A stretch of 64,000 nucleotides of DNA, taken from assembly GCA_004173185.1 (NCBI GenBank), contig SEFZ01000003.1, forward strand, positions 124,001 to 188,000, in the 5' to 3' direction. Source of the DNA: Sphingomonadales bacterium (GTDB taxonomy: Bacteria > Pseudomonadota > Alphaproteobacteria > Sphingomonadales > Sphingomonadaceae). The translations under genes and the position numbers were made by a program. The notes beneath the pieces are model-generated. The model made no database searches. It was not told the origin of the DNA and saw only the letters and a list, made by a program, of their open reading frames with translations. This document shows, in pieces, positions 1-9,512 of this stretch (position 1 is its first letter; every line of letters starts with the position of its first letter).

Positions 1-18
1 CCCTCTGACGGCAGCTGG

Positions 19-636
19 TCAGATGAGCCCCAATGTCTGGGCCCTATCGATCAGCTTTCGGTTGTTGGCGGCATCGAACCGGCGGCGCAACTCGGCGATG
101 TGAAATGCTATCGTCGGCGGCGCGAGCGCCATTCGGTAGCCAATTTCCTTGTTGGTCTCGCCCTCCGCGACATAGTGCAGGATAGCCATCTGCCGCGAGG
201 ACAGGATGACGGGCGGCTCAGGATTTCGGCTCAGCGCTGCGGCGATGTCCGGCGCGACATATGTCTCTCCGGCCAGCGCCGCCTCACAGGCCTCAAGAAT
301 GACCGAATTCGGACCTGCCTTGCTCACCACGGCACGCGCGCCGAGCTTCAGAGCATATGCGACGTCTTCGTTCCGGCTGTCATTCGTCATCACGATGACT
401 GTCATATCGAGGGCGCCGACAATTTCCGCCAAGATATCAATTCCGCGGACATCAGCCATTTCGAGATCGAGAATGACAAGGTCGACCAGCTGGGACTGAA
501 GATAAGCGCTGACCACCGCGCCGCGATCAAGCGCTGCGACGATCTCGAACCGATCATAGGGTGAAAACAGCTGACGCAGCCCGGCGTGGATGATCGGATG
601 GCCGTCAACGATTAATATCTTGTGGCGAGCCATCAT
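19..636 (-). CDS. LuxR/NarL-type response regulator
   Basis: This 205-residue protein has an N-terminal receiver domain (about residues 5-120) and a C-terminal LuxR helix-turn-helix (about 140-205, with the NKEIGYRM and TIAFHIAELRRRF segments). It probably acts as a cytoplasmic transcription factor controlled by phosphorylation. The receiver keeps the phospho-acceptor Asp (VILDLEMAD), the switch Thr (VIVMTN) and the Lys (VVSKAG). The first strand reads LIVDGHPII rather than the usual VDDHP, so one acidic-pocket residue is missing and phosphorylation may be unusual. Its ATG overlaps the end of the upstream SARP-like gene by 4 bp, which suggests translational coupling. No histidine kinase is seen nearby. 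Family assignment is secure; the target genes are inferred to be the neighbouring autotransporter locus. Confidence 0.88.
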   Translation of the reverse strand: MMARHKILIVDGHPIIHAGLRQLFSPYDRFEIVAALDRGAVVSAYLQSQLVDLVILDLEMADVRGIDILAEIVGALDMTVIVMTNDSRNEDVAYALKLGARAVVSKAGPNSVILEACEAALAGETYVAPDIAAALSRNPEPPVILSSRQMAILHYVAEGETNKEIGYRMALAPPTIAFHIAELRRRFDAANNRKLIDRAQTLGLI

Positions 637-1151
637 GAGCGGCTCCCGCGCGCATCCTTTTCGCGGGCTGTCTTGCCGCCTTCCGAGGCCGTGCTGATGT
701 CGGCGATGTTATTTCTGATCTCGCGCAGCCATTCCTCAAAGGCTTCCTCGCCCGCGATGTCGATCCCTTCGAGGAACTCGCCCGCCGCGCGCGACAAGGT
801 CTCGGCATCGCGGATGTCGACGTCGACGAGTTCGAGGTTGAGCCGGACCGCGCGCGTACTCGTCTCGACGAGCGCGACCGGCGCGTCGGCGGTCAATTGC
901 CTTAACCCATGGAGCTCGCGACGAAGGCTCGCCTGCGCCTGACGCAGCTCGCGCGTGCCCCACAACCGGTCCTGGATCCAGGCGCGCCAGCGCTCGCCCG
1001 AGTTGGCGCTGGCCAGCAGGCCGAGCAGGGCGATGGCCTTTTTGCTCTTCACTTCAAGTCGTCGCCCGTCGGGCGACTTTAGCTGAAAGGCCCCCAGCAA
1101 CCGAAGCTGGTAGCGCGCTGATCCGTTCACCAAAACCCCCACATTTCGCAC
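633..1151 (-). CDS. Small SARP/AfsR-like DNA-binding protein (paralogue 1)
   Basis: This 172-residue protein starts at GTG. It looks like the DNA-binding part of a SARP/OmpR-type regulator: a LLGAFQLKSPDGRRLEVKSK strand-turn, a KKAIALLGLLA helix, a SLRRELHGLR recognition-helix region, then the start of a BTAD-like segment (FLEGIDIAGEEAFEEWLRE). It stops where larger family members continue into TPR or effector domains, so it is a minimal version. The C-terminal 30 residues are low-complexity and charged. It reads away from the autotransporter gene and overlaps the response-regulator gene by 4 bp. A close paralogue lies at 9513-10028. A transcriptional role is inferred from the fold; no target is known. 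Confidence 0.75.
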   Translation of the reverse strand: MRNVGVLVNGSARYQLRLLGAFQLKSPDGRRLEVKSKKAIALLGLLASANSGERWRAWIQDRLWGTRELRQAQASLRRELHGLRQLTADAPVALVETSTRAVRLNLELVDVDIRDAETLSRAAGEFLEGIDIAGEEAFEEWLREIRNNIADISTASEGGKTAREKDARGSRS

Positions 1152-1447
1152 GACGTTTCGTGCCCCCGGGGAGGCCGATATGACGTTACGGCACAGCGGG
1201 GCAACGTGGAATGGTCAGGCGACGCATTATTCACGCTCCGGAAACGATCAACGCACGAGTGGATCACGCTTTGCGAACGCAACGGCGGGCATCTGCCCCC
1301 TCGATCGACTGGAGAGAACCGGTCCGAATCAGGGGGGTAATTTCAGCAGCAGTTTCTCCAGCACCGTGACTCGGCCGCCCGTGCGGCTCAAACGCGGCGG
1401 CCCGTCGTCGCCGCGCACCAAATTTTTTTCTTGAATAAGGAAGCATC
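1152..1447. promoter_or_regulatory. Divergent intergenic region before the autotransporter gene
   Basis: These 296 bp separate the SARP-like gene (leftward) from the autotransporter gene (rightward), so both promoters should lie here. A short T-run (about 1422-1428) is followed by an AAGGA ribosome-binding site about 6 bases before the ATG at 1448. I could not pick a convincing -35/-10 pair. No coding signal is supported. Confidence 0.5.
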
Positions 1448-4400
1448 ATGACAACCAACTCCAATTCACCTTTGCGCGGCTTCGCCAAGAGTGCGCTGCT
1501 TGTATCTGCCGCGTTCCCGCTGTCCGCGCTGGTCGCAGCAGCGCCCGCGCACGCTGAAGAAATTGTCACGGTCAACGCAGCGGAAACCGCAGCATCAGTC
1601 AATGCGCGCATCGTGACCGCCAAGACGACCCCTGACCGCGATGTAACGATCACCATCGGCTCGGCCGGTGAAGTGACGACCCCGGGCGGTCTCGTTACGT
1701 TGACCGCCGCGGCGGGGCAGGCTGATGGCAAGATTGGCTTCAGCAATGCCGGCAAGGTCGGCGCGGTTGACGCGGCGGGCGCAGTGACCGACAGCGTTGG
1801 TGTTTCGCTCTCCGGTACAGCAGCGAACGCTGACAACACGCTCGAAGCCAGTAACTCGGGGTTGATCACGGGCGGCTTCACCGCAAGCGGCTTCGGCGGG
1901 ACGGTGTCGCTCGATAACAGCGGCACGATTTACAATGGCCTGAGCGTCTCGGGCAAAGGCGATACGTCGCTGATCTCGACCGGCGCGGTTCGTTCGGGCA
2001 GCGTTGTCGCAGCCTCGACGTCGACCGTCGAATCGACCGTCGCGGGTGACACGACCACGAGCGTCTTTTCGAGCGGCGACGTCACCGCAACGGTGGGCGA
2101 TGTCGCAAGCCTCGATGGCACGACCAAGGGCAGCGCCACCCTATTCGCCGAAAATGGCGATGTCGATGCGTCGGTGACCGGCACCGCAGGCTCGGTCGTC
2201 GCTTATTCGGGCGGTACGCGCACGAGCGTCAACACCTTGGTTGCTGCGCCGCCGGCGGATGCGACCACCGTCATCAGCGAAGTGATCAACAGCTATGAGG
2301 CTGGCTCGGTCAAGCTCGGAGCGGCCGTCACGAGCGACGTCGATGCCATCACCGGCGTTGCCAATGGCGATGTTGCGCTGACAGTCGCTGGCACGGTCAC
2401 GAATGACGTTCAGGCGTTCCTTCTTGGCAATAGCAACACGAGCAACAAGACGACGGTGACGCTGGACGCGCTCGGCGGTTTGCTTGAGCAGGTGCAGACC
2501 GGAAGCAGTTCGGCCGTCGTCGGCGATTCGACGGTCGATGTCGCGGCTACGGCCGACATCGGCGGTAATGTGAACGTCCAGGCTTCGCGCGACGCCAAGA
2601 TCACAAGCGCTGGCGCGGTCGGCGGTTCGCTGAGCGCCAATGGCGGCGCAGGTTCGACGTTCGATAACAGCACAACGGTGATCGAAGACGGTCTCAGCGG
2701 ACTTCTCGGAATCGTCACGTCCAATAAAACGGCCAGCCCCCTCGGCGACGCTTCGATCGACCTCGCCGATGGCGCAGTTGTCGGCGCTAGCGTCAACGCG
2801 ACAGCGACCCGGGACGCATCGGTCATCAACGCTGGTGAAGTCGACGGCACGCTGACCGCGCGCGCAGGCAATGGCAGCGCGTCGACCTTCGACCAGACTC
2901 AGACTTTCGACGGCGCGGGCATTCTTCTCGCCAGCACGACGAAGACGACGAACGGTCCTTCGGTCGGCAACGCCTCGGTCGTCGTCGCTGAAGCGGGTTC
3001 GACCGGCAGCACCGTTCTGGCTGTCGCGACGAACGACGCATCGGTTGAAAACTCCGGTTCAATTGGCGGCAATGTGAATGTCGTCGCAGGTAACGGAAAT
3101 GCCAACGAAACCGAGCAGGCCTACACCTACGATGCCACTGGTGCGCTCATCCTCACGGACGAATTCAAGGTTACCAACACCGCGTCGGAAGGCAATGCGA
3201 GCGTTGTTGTTGCTACAGCAGGTGATGTTGATGGTGCGGTATCAGCCTCGGCCACGCGCGATGTCAGCATTTCGAACGCGGGCACGATCGGTTCGGGCGT
3301 CACCGGTACCTCATCGGGCAGCGACAGCAGCTACACGCGCACGATCCTCACGCCGGAACCCGTCGTCGACGCCGGCGTGACGACCACCCCGTATGATTAT
3401 AGCGAAGCTTCGACCAACACCGCTGCAACGGGCAAGGTTGACTTTACCAACGCAGCGGGCGGCATTGTCGGCCTCAATGGCGTGGGCAATGTCAGCCTGA
3501 TCGCGGGCGGCGATGTGACGATCGTCAACCAGGGCGATATTCGCGGCTCGACCTTTGGCCAGAGTAGCGGCAATGCATCGTCGAGCGACTATGCTCTTGG
3601 GCGGACGACGGTTGCAGACGGCCTCGGCGGTACCACCATCACCGATGTCACGGCCTCGAACAGCGCTAACACGCAGACAGGTGGCAACGTCACCGGCACT
3701 TACGCTGGCGCGAATGGCACGCAAAACTTTTCGCCTGCCGCCATCGGTAACGTCACGCAGATTGCCGACCTTGCCAGCACCGCCAATGTCACGGGCTCGG
3801 TCTTCGGCAATCTGACTTCGATAGCAGGCAATTCGGGCACAGCGGGTTCGACCAGCGCGTCGAGCAGCACGCAGACTACGGTTCTCGACGTGGACAGCAC
3901 GGGCAGCTTCGCCGGTGATTATAAGAACAGCTCGGCATCAACCGGAACGGTCGGCGGCGACAGCAAGGTGACCGTCGCTGGTCAGGTTGCGCGCAGCAAC
4001 GCCGGCGGTAGCGCCAGTGTCTTCTCGCAGGGTGCCAACGCGTCGACGGTCGTGATCAGCGGCTCGGTCGCCGATGATGTAACCGGCAACGCCTTTGGTG
4101 CACGCGCCTCGACGACGCAGGATGCAAGGTCGGTAGGTCAGGCGATCACCAAGGCTGTCTATGTCACCAATACGCTTTCGGAAACGACCAGCAACACCTC
4201 GGTCATCACCGACGGGGTGAGTTCGGTCTCGATCACCGGCAAGGCGACCGCAAACGAGAACAGCGTCGGCGGCTCGGTTTCGGCCAACGGCGTGGCTTCG
4301 GCGTCGGCTGACGTCGCCAGCAAGGCCGTAGTTGGCGGCAACCTCTCGGTGAGCAGCAACAATGGTGGTGACAGCACGGATGCAGCTGAGCGCACCTATG

Positions 4401-7400
4401 TTCGCGATGCTGCCACGGGCGTTGCCACGGCAATCGAAAGCCTTACCTCGACGTCTGGCGCCGCTGCGGCGCAGGGCGACGCCGTCGCTGTCGTTGCCGG
4501 TACGGTCCAGGGCAGCACGTCGGTCAATGCGGGCCGCGGGGATGCGGCGGTCACGCTGACCGGCGTCTCGCAAGGCAGCGTCAATGCAGTTGCAGGCAGC
4601 AGCGTCACGACGAGCACCACCGAGCGGGAATGGACGGGTAAGACCAAGTCGGCGTCAGGCGATTTTGGCACTCTTGTCGCCAGCCTGACCGGTCGCACGT
4701 TCGACGAGAGCATCACCAGCGAAACGGTCGCTGTTGGCGGCACGGCAAGCGTGCTTGTCGACACGGCTGCAGCGCTCCAGGACAAGGCTGTCCCGGCAAC
4801 CAGCAGCGTCTATGCCTACGGCATCAGCGGTGCTTCGGTAACGGTCACTAAGGGTTCGATCGTTTCGGGCGATGTCGAAGCGCAGAGCGTCGGGTTCAAC
4901 ACGCTGGCGACCAGCACGACGACGGATGATGGTCTCGGCACGATCGGTCTGACCGCATCGTCGACGACGACGATCGTTGGCGGTCCGGCGACGATCACCA
5001 ACGCCGGTATCATCGAGGATGATGCGCGTGTTACCAGCGCTACGGTTGCCAGCATCGCCAACACCGGCAAGATCGGTGACGATGTCAGCGCCAATGCGGT
5101 CGCCTTCGGCACCAACACGGTAAGCGAAACAACCAACTTCGGAAAAGCCTCGCTCCAGACGACGACCGAAACCTTCACGCCGGTAGTTGCTCTCGGCAAG
5201 GCCAGCGTGACCAATGCCGCAGGCTCCGTCATCGGCGGCGACATCACCGTCGCTGGCGGCGAAGGCACGGTGACGAACAATGGCACGATCGGCGGCACCA
5301 CCGTCCTCGGCGTCAACGTCGACACCGCTTCGTACACCGAGGTCCGCACCGATACCTCGACGACCACAAGCTACACCCCGGCAGCGGCGCTTTTGACGCA
5401 GACCTATACGGTCGATCAGAACGGCGTTTCGGGCGGCTTCACGGTTCTCGGCGGGCTCGATAATGATGTGAGCGGCGAAGGCGCCGTGCGCACCAGCGAT
5501 GTCAAGGCGACGATCAGCCTCAACTCGGGGTCGGCGACGCTCGGCAGCATCATTGGTGAGCGCGATGCCGACGGCAATCGCACCACCGACACCACGGTCA
5601 ATCTCGTGGGCGCGGGCTTCCTCGGGGCCGACGCGATCCTGTACCCCGACCAGAAATGGCCGGTGGGCGCAGACAAGCCGACCCCGCTGCTGTCGCTCGG
5701 CAAGGATGCACAGCAGGAGTTCGGCGGCGCGAATTATCAGGTCCGTGTCCTGGGCGTCGAAACGCTGAACAAGGATGGTGCTGGCACCTTCGTGATCAAC
5801 GGTGCAGCCTATGATCCGGCACTTCCCGGCGGCGAGCCGACCTACACGCTTGATGTTGGCAACTTCAACATCAAGGCTGGCGAAGTTCAGCTGACGACGA
5901 GCCAGGCTGCCGATGCCGAGTTTGGGATCCGGGGAAACATCAACAATGCTGCGACGCTTCTCCTTGGACGGCGCCTCACGCCGGGCCAGAACTTGTTCGG
6001 GAACAGCATCGTTGGCCAGACTGAGCTGATCGACGGCATAACCGTCCGCCAGGTAGGTAACTTCACCCAGGATGCAGCAGGCACAACCTTCGTCGGCATC
6101 ACGCCTTCGCTGGTTCGCGTCTATCGCAGCGAAGTCTCGGGCGGCGCGACGCTTCCTGAGCCCCTCGCTCCGGTTCCGGGCGGTGTCAGCGTTGGTTACT
6201 TCACCACGCCGGCAGCTCTCGGCTTCGACGTCGACAATTCGCGAGTCAACATCACCGGCGATCTCGACCTGAGCGGCCGCGTTGCCGTCAACGTCCTTCG
6301 CGACAGCCTCTATGCCAACGGTGACGGCTACACGCTGTTCGCCTACACGGGCACAGGCGCTGTTTCGGCAACGGCTGCGCCGACGCTGACCTCGCCGTTC
6401 GTCGGCTTCACGCTGGTGCATGATGCGGCAGGCAAGACGGTTCGTCTGGAAGTGAAGCGCTCGAGCTACACGGTCGGTGCGCGGAACCCGAACGCCCAGG
6501 CTGCTGCATTGGGTCTCGACTCGGCGCTGGCCTCGTCGATCTCGCATATCCGTACCGATGCCGCAGGCGGCGCGAGCTTCGGCTCGGTGACCGAGCTGGG
6601 CTATGCACAGGACATCGCCAATGTCGCGGCGGCGGTCGATTTCCGCCTCTCGGCAGACCAGACGTCGGCGCTCTTCAACGAGCTGTCGTCGGGTGAAGTC
6701 TATGGCTCGCTCGCTTCGGTTGACCAGAATGCCGTGTTCGGGCAGGCGCTTGACCTGCTGACGAACCGTCGATCGGTCGGCGGCGACTTCGCCACGCAGC
6801 TGTGGCTCAATCCGGTCGGTAACTGGGCGCGGTTCGGTGATGGCGATGACTTTGGCGCGTCGGATATCGAAGCGAACAGCTACGGCCTGACCGGCGGTCT
6901 GGACTTTGCTTATGCAAAGGACGGCGCATTCGGGTTTGGCGCAGCCTATGCCGAGCATGACATTACGGCCCGCGGCACCCCGGAGGCGGTCGATGGCCGC
7001 ACCTGGACCCTCGGTGGCTACGTCACGCAGGGCTTCGGACCGCTCTACGCCAACGCCAAGCTGGCTTATGGTTGGACCAACTATGATGCGACCCGCACCA
7101 TGACCCTCCTGGCCCGCACTGCAGAAGCCGCGATCGATGCGAAGCAGCTCGATGTCAGCTTGGAGCTGGGTTACGACTATCGTGCCGGCAATGTGACGGT
7201 AACCCCCTTCGGAAAGCTGGCTTTGCGCCGGACCTCGCTAGAAGGCTTCACCGAAACTGAAGCTGGTGCGTTCAGCTTGGAAGTCGAAGGCCGCAAGAAG
7301 ACCGTCTTCTCGCCGGTCCTTGGCGTGAAGGTCGGCACTGAAACCGCGCTAAACGACACGGTCACTCTGCGTCCCTTCGCCCGCGTCTCGTATACGTTCC

Positions 7401-7615
7401 AGGGTGACCTGCCGAACGATGTCACGGTGCGCTACGTTGGCGGCGGCGATCCGTTCGTGCTCCGCGGCGCCGAGCCCGACAGCTTCGGCTCAATCGAAGC
7501 CGGCTTCGAAGCAAAGGTTGCTGGCCGTCTGAACTTCCACCTCTCGGGCAGCCAGACGTTCGGCGGCGACAACAAGGCGACCGGCCTTCGCGGCGGCGTG
7601 AGCTTCCAGTTCTGA
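1448..7615 (+). CDS. Giant autotransporter (type Va) surface protein
   Basis: The protein has 2055 residues. It begins with a Sec signal peptide (cleavage likely after AAPAHA, near residue 36), followed by a very long passenger rich in Gly, Ala, Ser, Thr, Asn and Asp. The passenger repeatedly shows the N-x-G-x-I/V-x-G pattern typical of parallel beta-helix adhesins. The C-terminal about 275 residues (from about 1780) form an autotransporter beta-barrel ending in Phe (GVSFQF). It should be exported to the outer membrane and display the passenger at the surface. A set of tandem 74-75-residue repeats lies at about residues 372-670. The start is supported by AAGGA before the ATG and by the signal peptide. 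A strong terminator follows, then a methyltransferase gene of a family known to modify surface autotransporters. The ligand or function of the passenger is unknown. Confidence 0.93.
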   Translation: MTTNSNSPLRGFAKSALLVSAAFPLSALVAAAPAHAEEIVTVNAAETAASVNARIVTAKTTPDRDVTITIGSAGEVTTPGGLVTLTAAAGQADGKIGFSNAGKVGAVDAAGAVTDSVGVSLSGTAANADNTLEASNSGLITGGFTASGFGGTVSLDNSGTIYNGLSVSGKGDTSLISTGAVRSGSVVAASTSTVESTVAGDTTTSVFSSGDVTATVGDVASLDGTTKGSATLFAENGDVDASVTGTAGSVVAYSGGTRTSVNTLVAAPPADATTVISEVINSYEAGSVKLGAAVTSDVDAITGVANGDVALTVAGTVTNDVQAFLLGNSNTSNKTTVTLDALGGLLEQVQTGSSSAVVGDSTVDVAATADIGGNVNVQASRDAKITSAGAVGGSLSANGGAGSTFDNSTTVIEDGLSGLLGIVTSNKTASPLGDASIDLADGAVVGASVNATATRDASVINAGEVDGTLTARAGNGSASTFDQTQTFDGAGILLASTTKTTNGPSVGNASVVVAEAGSTGSTVLAVATNDASVENSGSIGGNVNVVAGNGNANETEQAYTYDATGALILTDEFKVTNTASEGNASVVVATAGDVDGAVSASATRDVSISNAGTIGSGVTGTSSGSDSSYTRTILTPEPVVDAGVTTTPYDYSEASTNTAATGKVDFTNAAGGIVGLNGVGNVSLIAGGDVTIVNQGDIRGSTFGQSSGNASSSDYALGRTTVADGLGGTTITDVTASNSANTQTGGNVTGTYAGANGTQNFSPAAIGNVTQIADLASTANVTGSVFGNLTSIAGNSGTAGSTSASSSTQTTVLDVDSTGSFAGDYKNSSASTGTVGGDSKVTVAGQVARSNAGGSASVFSQGANASTVVISGSVADDVTGNAFGARASTTQDARSVGQAITKAVYVTNTLSETTSNTSVITDGVSSVSITGKATANENSVGGSVSANGVASASADVASKAVVGGNLSVSSNNGGDSTDAAERTYVRDAATGVATAIESLTSTSGAAAAQGDAVAVVAGTVQGSTSVNAGRGDAAVTLTGVSQGSVNAVAGSSVTTSTTEREWTGKTKSASGDFGTLVASLTGRTFDESITSETVAVGGTASVLVDTAAALQDKAVPATSSVYAYGISGASVTVTKGSIVSGDVEAQSVGFNTLATSTTTDDGLGTIGLTASSTTTIVGGPATITNAGIIEDDARVTSATVASIANTGKIGDDVSANAVAFGTNTVSETTNFGKASLQTTTETFTPVVALGKASVTNAAGSVIGGDITVAGGEGTVTNNGTIGGTTVLGVNVDTASYTEVRTDTSTTTSYTPAAALLTQTYTVDQNGVSGGFTVLGGLDNDVSGEGAVRTSDVKATISLNSGSATLGSIIGERDADGNRTTDTTVNLVGAGFLGADAILYPDQKWPVGADKPTPLLSLGKDAQQEFGGANYQVRVLGVETLNKDGAGTFVINGAAYDPALPGGEPTYTLDVGNFNIKAGEVQLTTSQAADAEFGIRGNINNAATLLLGRRLTPGQNLFGNSIVGQTELIDGITVRQVGNFTQDAAGTTFVGITPSLVRVYRSEVSGGATLPEPLAPVPGGVSVGYFTTPAALGFDVDNSRVNITGDLDLSGRVAVNVLRDSLYANGDGYTLFAYTGTGAVSATAAPTLTSPFVGFTLVHDAAGKTVRLEVKRSSYTVGARNPNAQAAALGLDSALASSISHIRTDAAGGASFGSVTELGYAQDIANVAAAVDFRLSADQTSALFNELSSGEVYGSLASVDQNAVFGQALDLLTNRRSVGGDFATQLWLNPVGNWARFGDGDDFGASDIEANSYGLTGGLDFAYAKDGAFGFGAAYAEHDITARGTPEAVDGRTWTLGGYVTQGFGPLYANAKLAYGWTNYDATRTMTLLARTAEAAIDAKQLDVSLELGYDYRAGNVTVTPFGKLALRRTSLEGFTETEAGAFSLEVEGRKKTVFSPVLGVKVGTETALNDTVTLRPFARVSYTFQGDLPNDVTVRYVGGGDPFVLRGAEPDSFGSIEAGFEAKVAGRLNFHLSGSQTFGGDNKATGLRGGVSFQF
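2562..3455 (+). repeat. Four tandem 222-225-bp coding repeats in the passenger
   Basis: Four units are anchored by the motif AS/T-R/N-D-x-x-I/V-x-x-A/S-G. The anchor Asp codons are at 2591, 2813, 3035 and 3260, giving spacings of 222, 222 and 225 bp (74, 74 and 75 residues). A fifth, degenerate anchor lies 252 bp further on at 3512 (GGDVTIVNQG). Three units carry a Lys 6-8 residues before a G-D/N-A-S motif. The repeats are diverged at DNA level, so they are old duplications rather than recent slippage. Confidence 0.75.
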
Positions 7616-7646
7616 TCTAAGTCAGTCCACTGGGGAATCCCCCATG

Positions 7647-7678
7647 GGGGGCGCGCGTAAGGCGCGCCCCCTTTTTTT
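7647..7678 (+). terminator. Rho-independent terminator after the autotransporter gene
   Basis: A perfect 10-bp stem (GGGGGCGCGC at 7647-7656 and GCGCGCCCCC at 7662-7671) with a 5-nt loop is followed directly by seven T residues. It lies 31 bp after the autotransporter stop codon and 18 bp before the methyltransferase start. The methyltransferase therefore depends on read-through or on a promoter overlapping the hairpin. Confidence 0.92.
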
Positions 7679-7695
7679 GATCTGGGAGAAGAAGA

Positions 7696-9258
7696 ATGTG
7701 GAACGAGGGCTATGTGTCCGAGGTAGATTATGTTCACGGCTATTTTGCCGAGCTGTCGCCGGTCCGGCTGAAGCTGGCACTGCTATCGCGCGGCATCTCG
7801 CACGACGTTGGCAAGGATCCCGCCTATCTCGAACTCGGTTTTGGTCAGGGGCTTTCGCTCAATATCAACGCCGCAACTTCATCCGGGCAGTTTTACGGCA
7901 CCGACTTCAACCCCTCGCAGGCGGCGTATGCAACGCAGATCGCGCGCGCGAGTGGCAAGCCGGTCCAAGTCTTCGACGACAGTTTCGAGGATCTTGAGCG
8001 GCGCGAGGATCTGCCGCAGTTCGACATCATTACGCTTCATGGCATCTGGTCGTGGGTCTCGGCCGAGGCGCGGCAGGCGATTGTCGATATCATTCGTGAC
8101 CGGCTTAAGCCGGGCGGCATTCTGTACGTCAGCTATAATTGCAAACCGGGCTGGGCGCCGATCGAGCCGCTCCGCCATCTTCTCAATCTTCACTCCGCAA
8201 AGGCCGCAACGGGGAGCCTGCTGTCGCGCGTCGGACAGTCTTTGGCCTTTGCCGAGCGGCTCGTCGCGACCAACGCCGGCTATTTTGCGCAATATCCCGC
8301 AATCGGGGATATGGTGAATTCGGTCTCGAGGCTCGACCGCAATTATGTCTCGCATGAATATTTCAATCGCCACTGGCTGCCCGAATCTTTCTCTGAAGTG
8401 TCAGCGAAGCTTTCCGAAGCGAAAATGGATTTTGCTGCCTCGGCCAATCTGATCGACAATATGCCGGGGCTTGGTGTTCCGGCGCATTGCCAGGATCTGC
8501 TCGACGAAATCTCGGACGCGGCGCTTTATGAAACGGTGCGCGACTATCTCGTCAATCGCCAGTTCCGCCGCGATATCTTCGTCAAGGGCAAGCGGCAGAT
8601 GACCGCACTCGAAATCGCGGACCGGCTCGACGAATATGCGTTCATCGCGCTCGCCGATCATAAGGAATTGCCACTCGTGCTTGCCACATCGGCAGGCTCT
8701 GCGACGCTGCGCGAGGATGTCTATAAGCCTGTCTGGAAAGCGCTCGAAGCTGCGAATGGGGCAGCGAAAAGCTTTTCCGAAATAAGCGAGGCAGTGGCCG
8801 GGGCAGGGGTGACGCGCACGCAGCTTGCTGAAGTGCTCTTTGTTCTGACGGGCCGCGGTGATATCGCGCCGGCATCGCAGTCGGCGTCGTCCGAAGAAGA
8901 TCTGAGCGCATCGATCGCGCTTAACCGCGCGCTCTGTCTTCGCTCGCGTTACGCGTCTGGCGCCAATCATCTCGCGGCGCCGCGTATTGGCGCGGCCATT
9001 CCCGTTGGGCGCGTGCAGCAGCTCATTCTGCTCGCGATCTGGGGCGGCGCCAAAGATGTTGAGGCGACGGTCTGGGGTTGGCTCTCGGCGCAGGACGAGC
9101 GGCTGGTACGTAAGGGCGAAACGCTCGAGAGCGCCGAGGATAATCTCGAAGAAATTCGCACCATCCACGCCCACGTCGCAGCCATTCTGTTGCCGTTGCT
9201 GCGCCGACTTGGCGGTGCGGCCGATACGGCGGCGGGTGACGTCGCGTTGACAGCTTAG
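7696..9258 (+). CDS. PKMT-like protein (lysine) methyltransferase
   Basis: This 520-residue protein has an N-terminal class I SAM-dependent methyltransferase domain (about residues 15-180). The SAM-binding glycine loop is YLELGFGQG and the acidic end of strand 2 is GTDFNPSQ. A methyltransferase regulatory domain follows (about 200-300) and then a helical/winged-helix C-terminal part. This architecture is that of the Rickettsia enzymes that methylate lysines of the outer-membrane autotransporter OmpB. The gene lies directly after a giant autotransporter gene, which makes that protein the obvious candidate substrate. An AGAAGAAG ribosome-binding site precedes the ATG. There is no signal peptide, so it would act in the cytoplasm before export. 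Methyltransferase identity is secure; the lysine and autotransporter specificity is inferred. Confidence 0.82.
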   Translation: MWNEGYVSEVDYVHGYFAELSPVRLKLALLSRGISHDVGKDPAYLELGFGQGLSLNINAATSSGQFYGTDFNPSQAAYATQIARASGKPVQVFDDSFEDLERREDLPQFDIITLHGIWSWVSAEARQAIVDIIRDRLKPGGILYVSYNCKPGWAPIEPLRHLLNLHSAKAATGSLLSRVGQSLAFAERLVATNAGYFAQYPAIGDMVNSVSRLDRNYVSHEYFNRHWLPESFSEVSAKLSEAKMDFAASANLIDNMPGLGVPAHCQDLLDEISDAALYETVRDYLVNRQFRRDIFVKGKRQMTALEIADRLDEYAFIALADHKELPLVLATSAGSATLREDVYKPVWKALEAANGAAKSFSEISEAVAGAGVTRTQLAEVLFVLTGRGDIAPASQSASSEEDLSASIALNRALCLRSRYASGANHLAAPRIGAAIPVGRVQQLILLAIWGGAKDVEATVWGWLSAQDERLVRKGETLESAEDNLEEIRTIHAHVAAILLPLLRRLGGAADTAAGDVALTA

Positions 9259-9512
9259 GTAGGGAAGAGCAGGGGCGCCGAGACCGTCAGCGTCCATGTA
9301 AACGGTGTCATAAGAGCCGTAGATAATAGACGGACGAGCGCGAAAATTATTTAGGGTATCTTAGCCAAGACGCAGAGTCTAAACCGCAAAAACAACTCGG
9401 AAGACGGATTTCTGTCTATCCGGTGGGCGCAACATCGATGGGTCGCATGGTCTGACAGATTTTTCTGCTCAGGCGGTCTTCTGTCCTGTTCCACTTTTTC
9501 GAGTTTTGTTTC

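Noticed and set aside
4655..6958. Long open frame on the minus strand inside the autotransporter gene (767 codons)
   Set aside because: It is antisense to a clear coding sequence with strong repetitive codon use. Its translation is Arg-rich, without domains or a ribosome-binding site, as expected from a GC-rich shadow frame.
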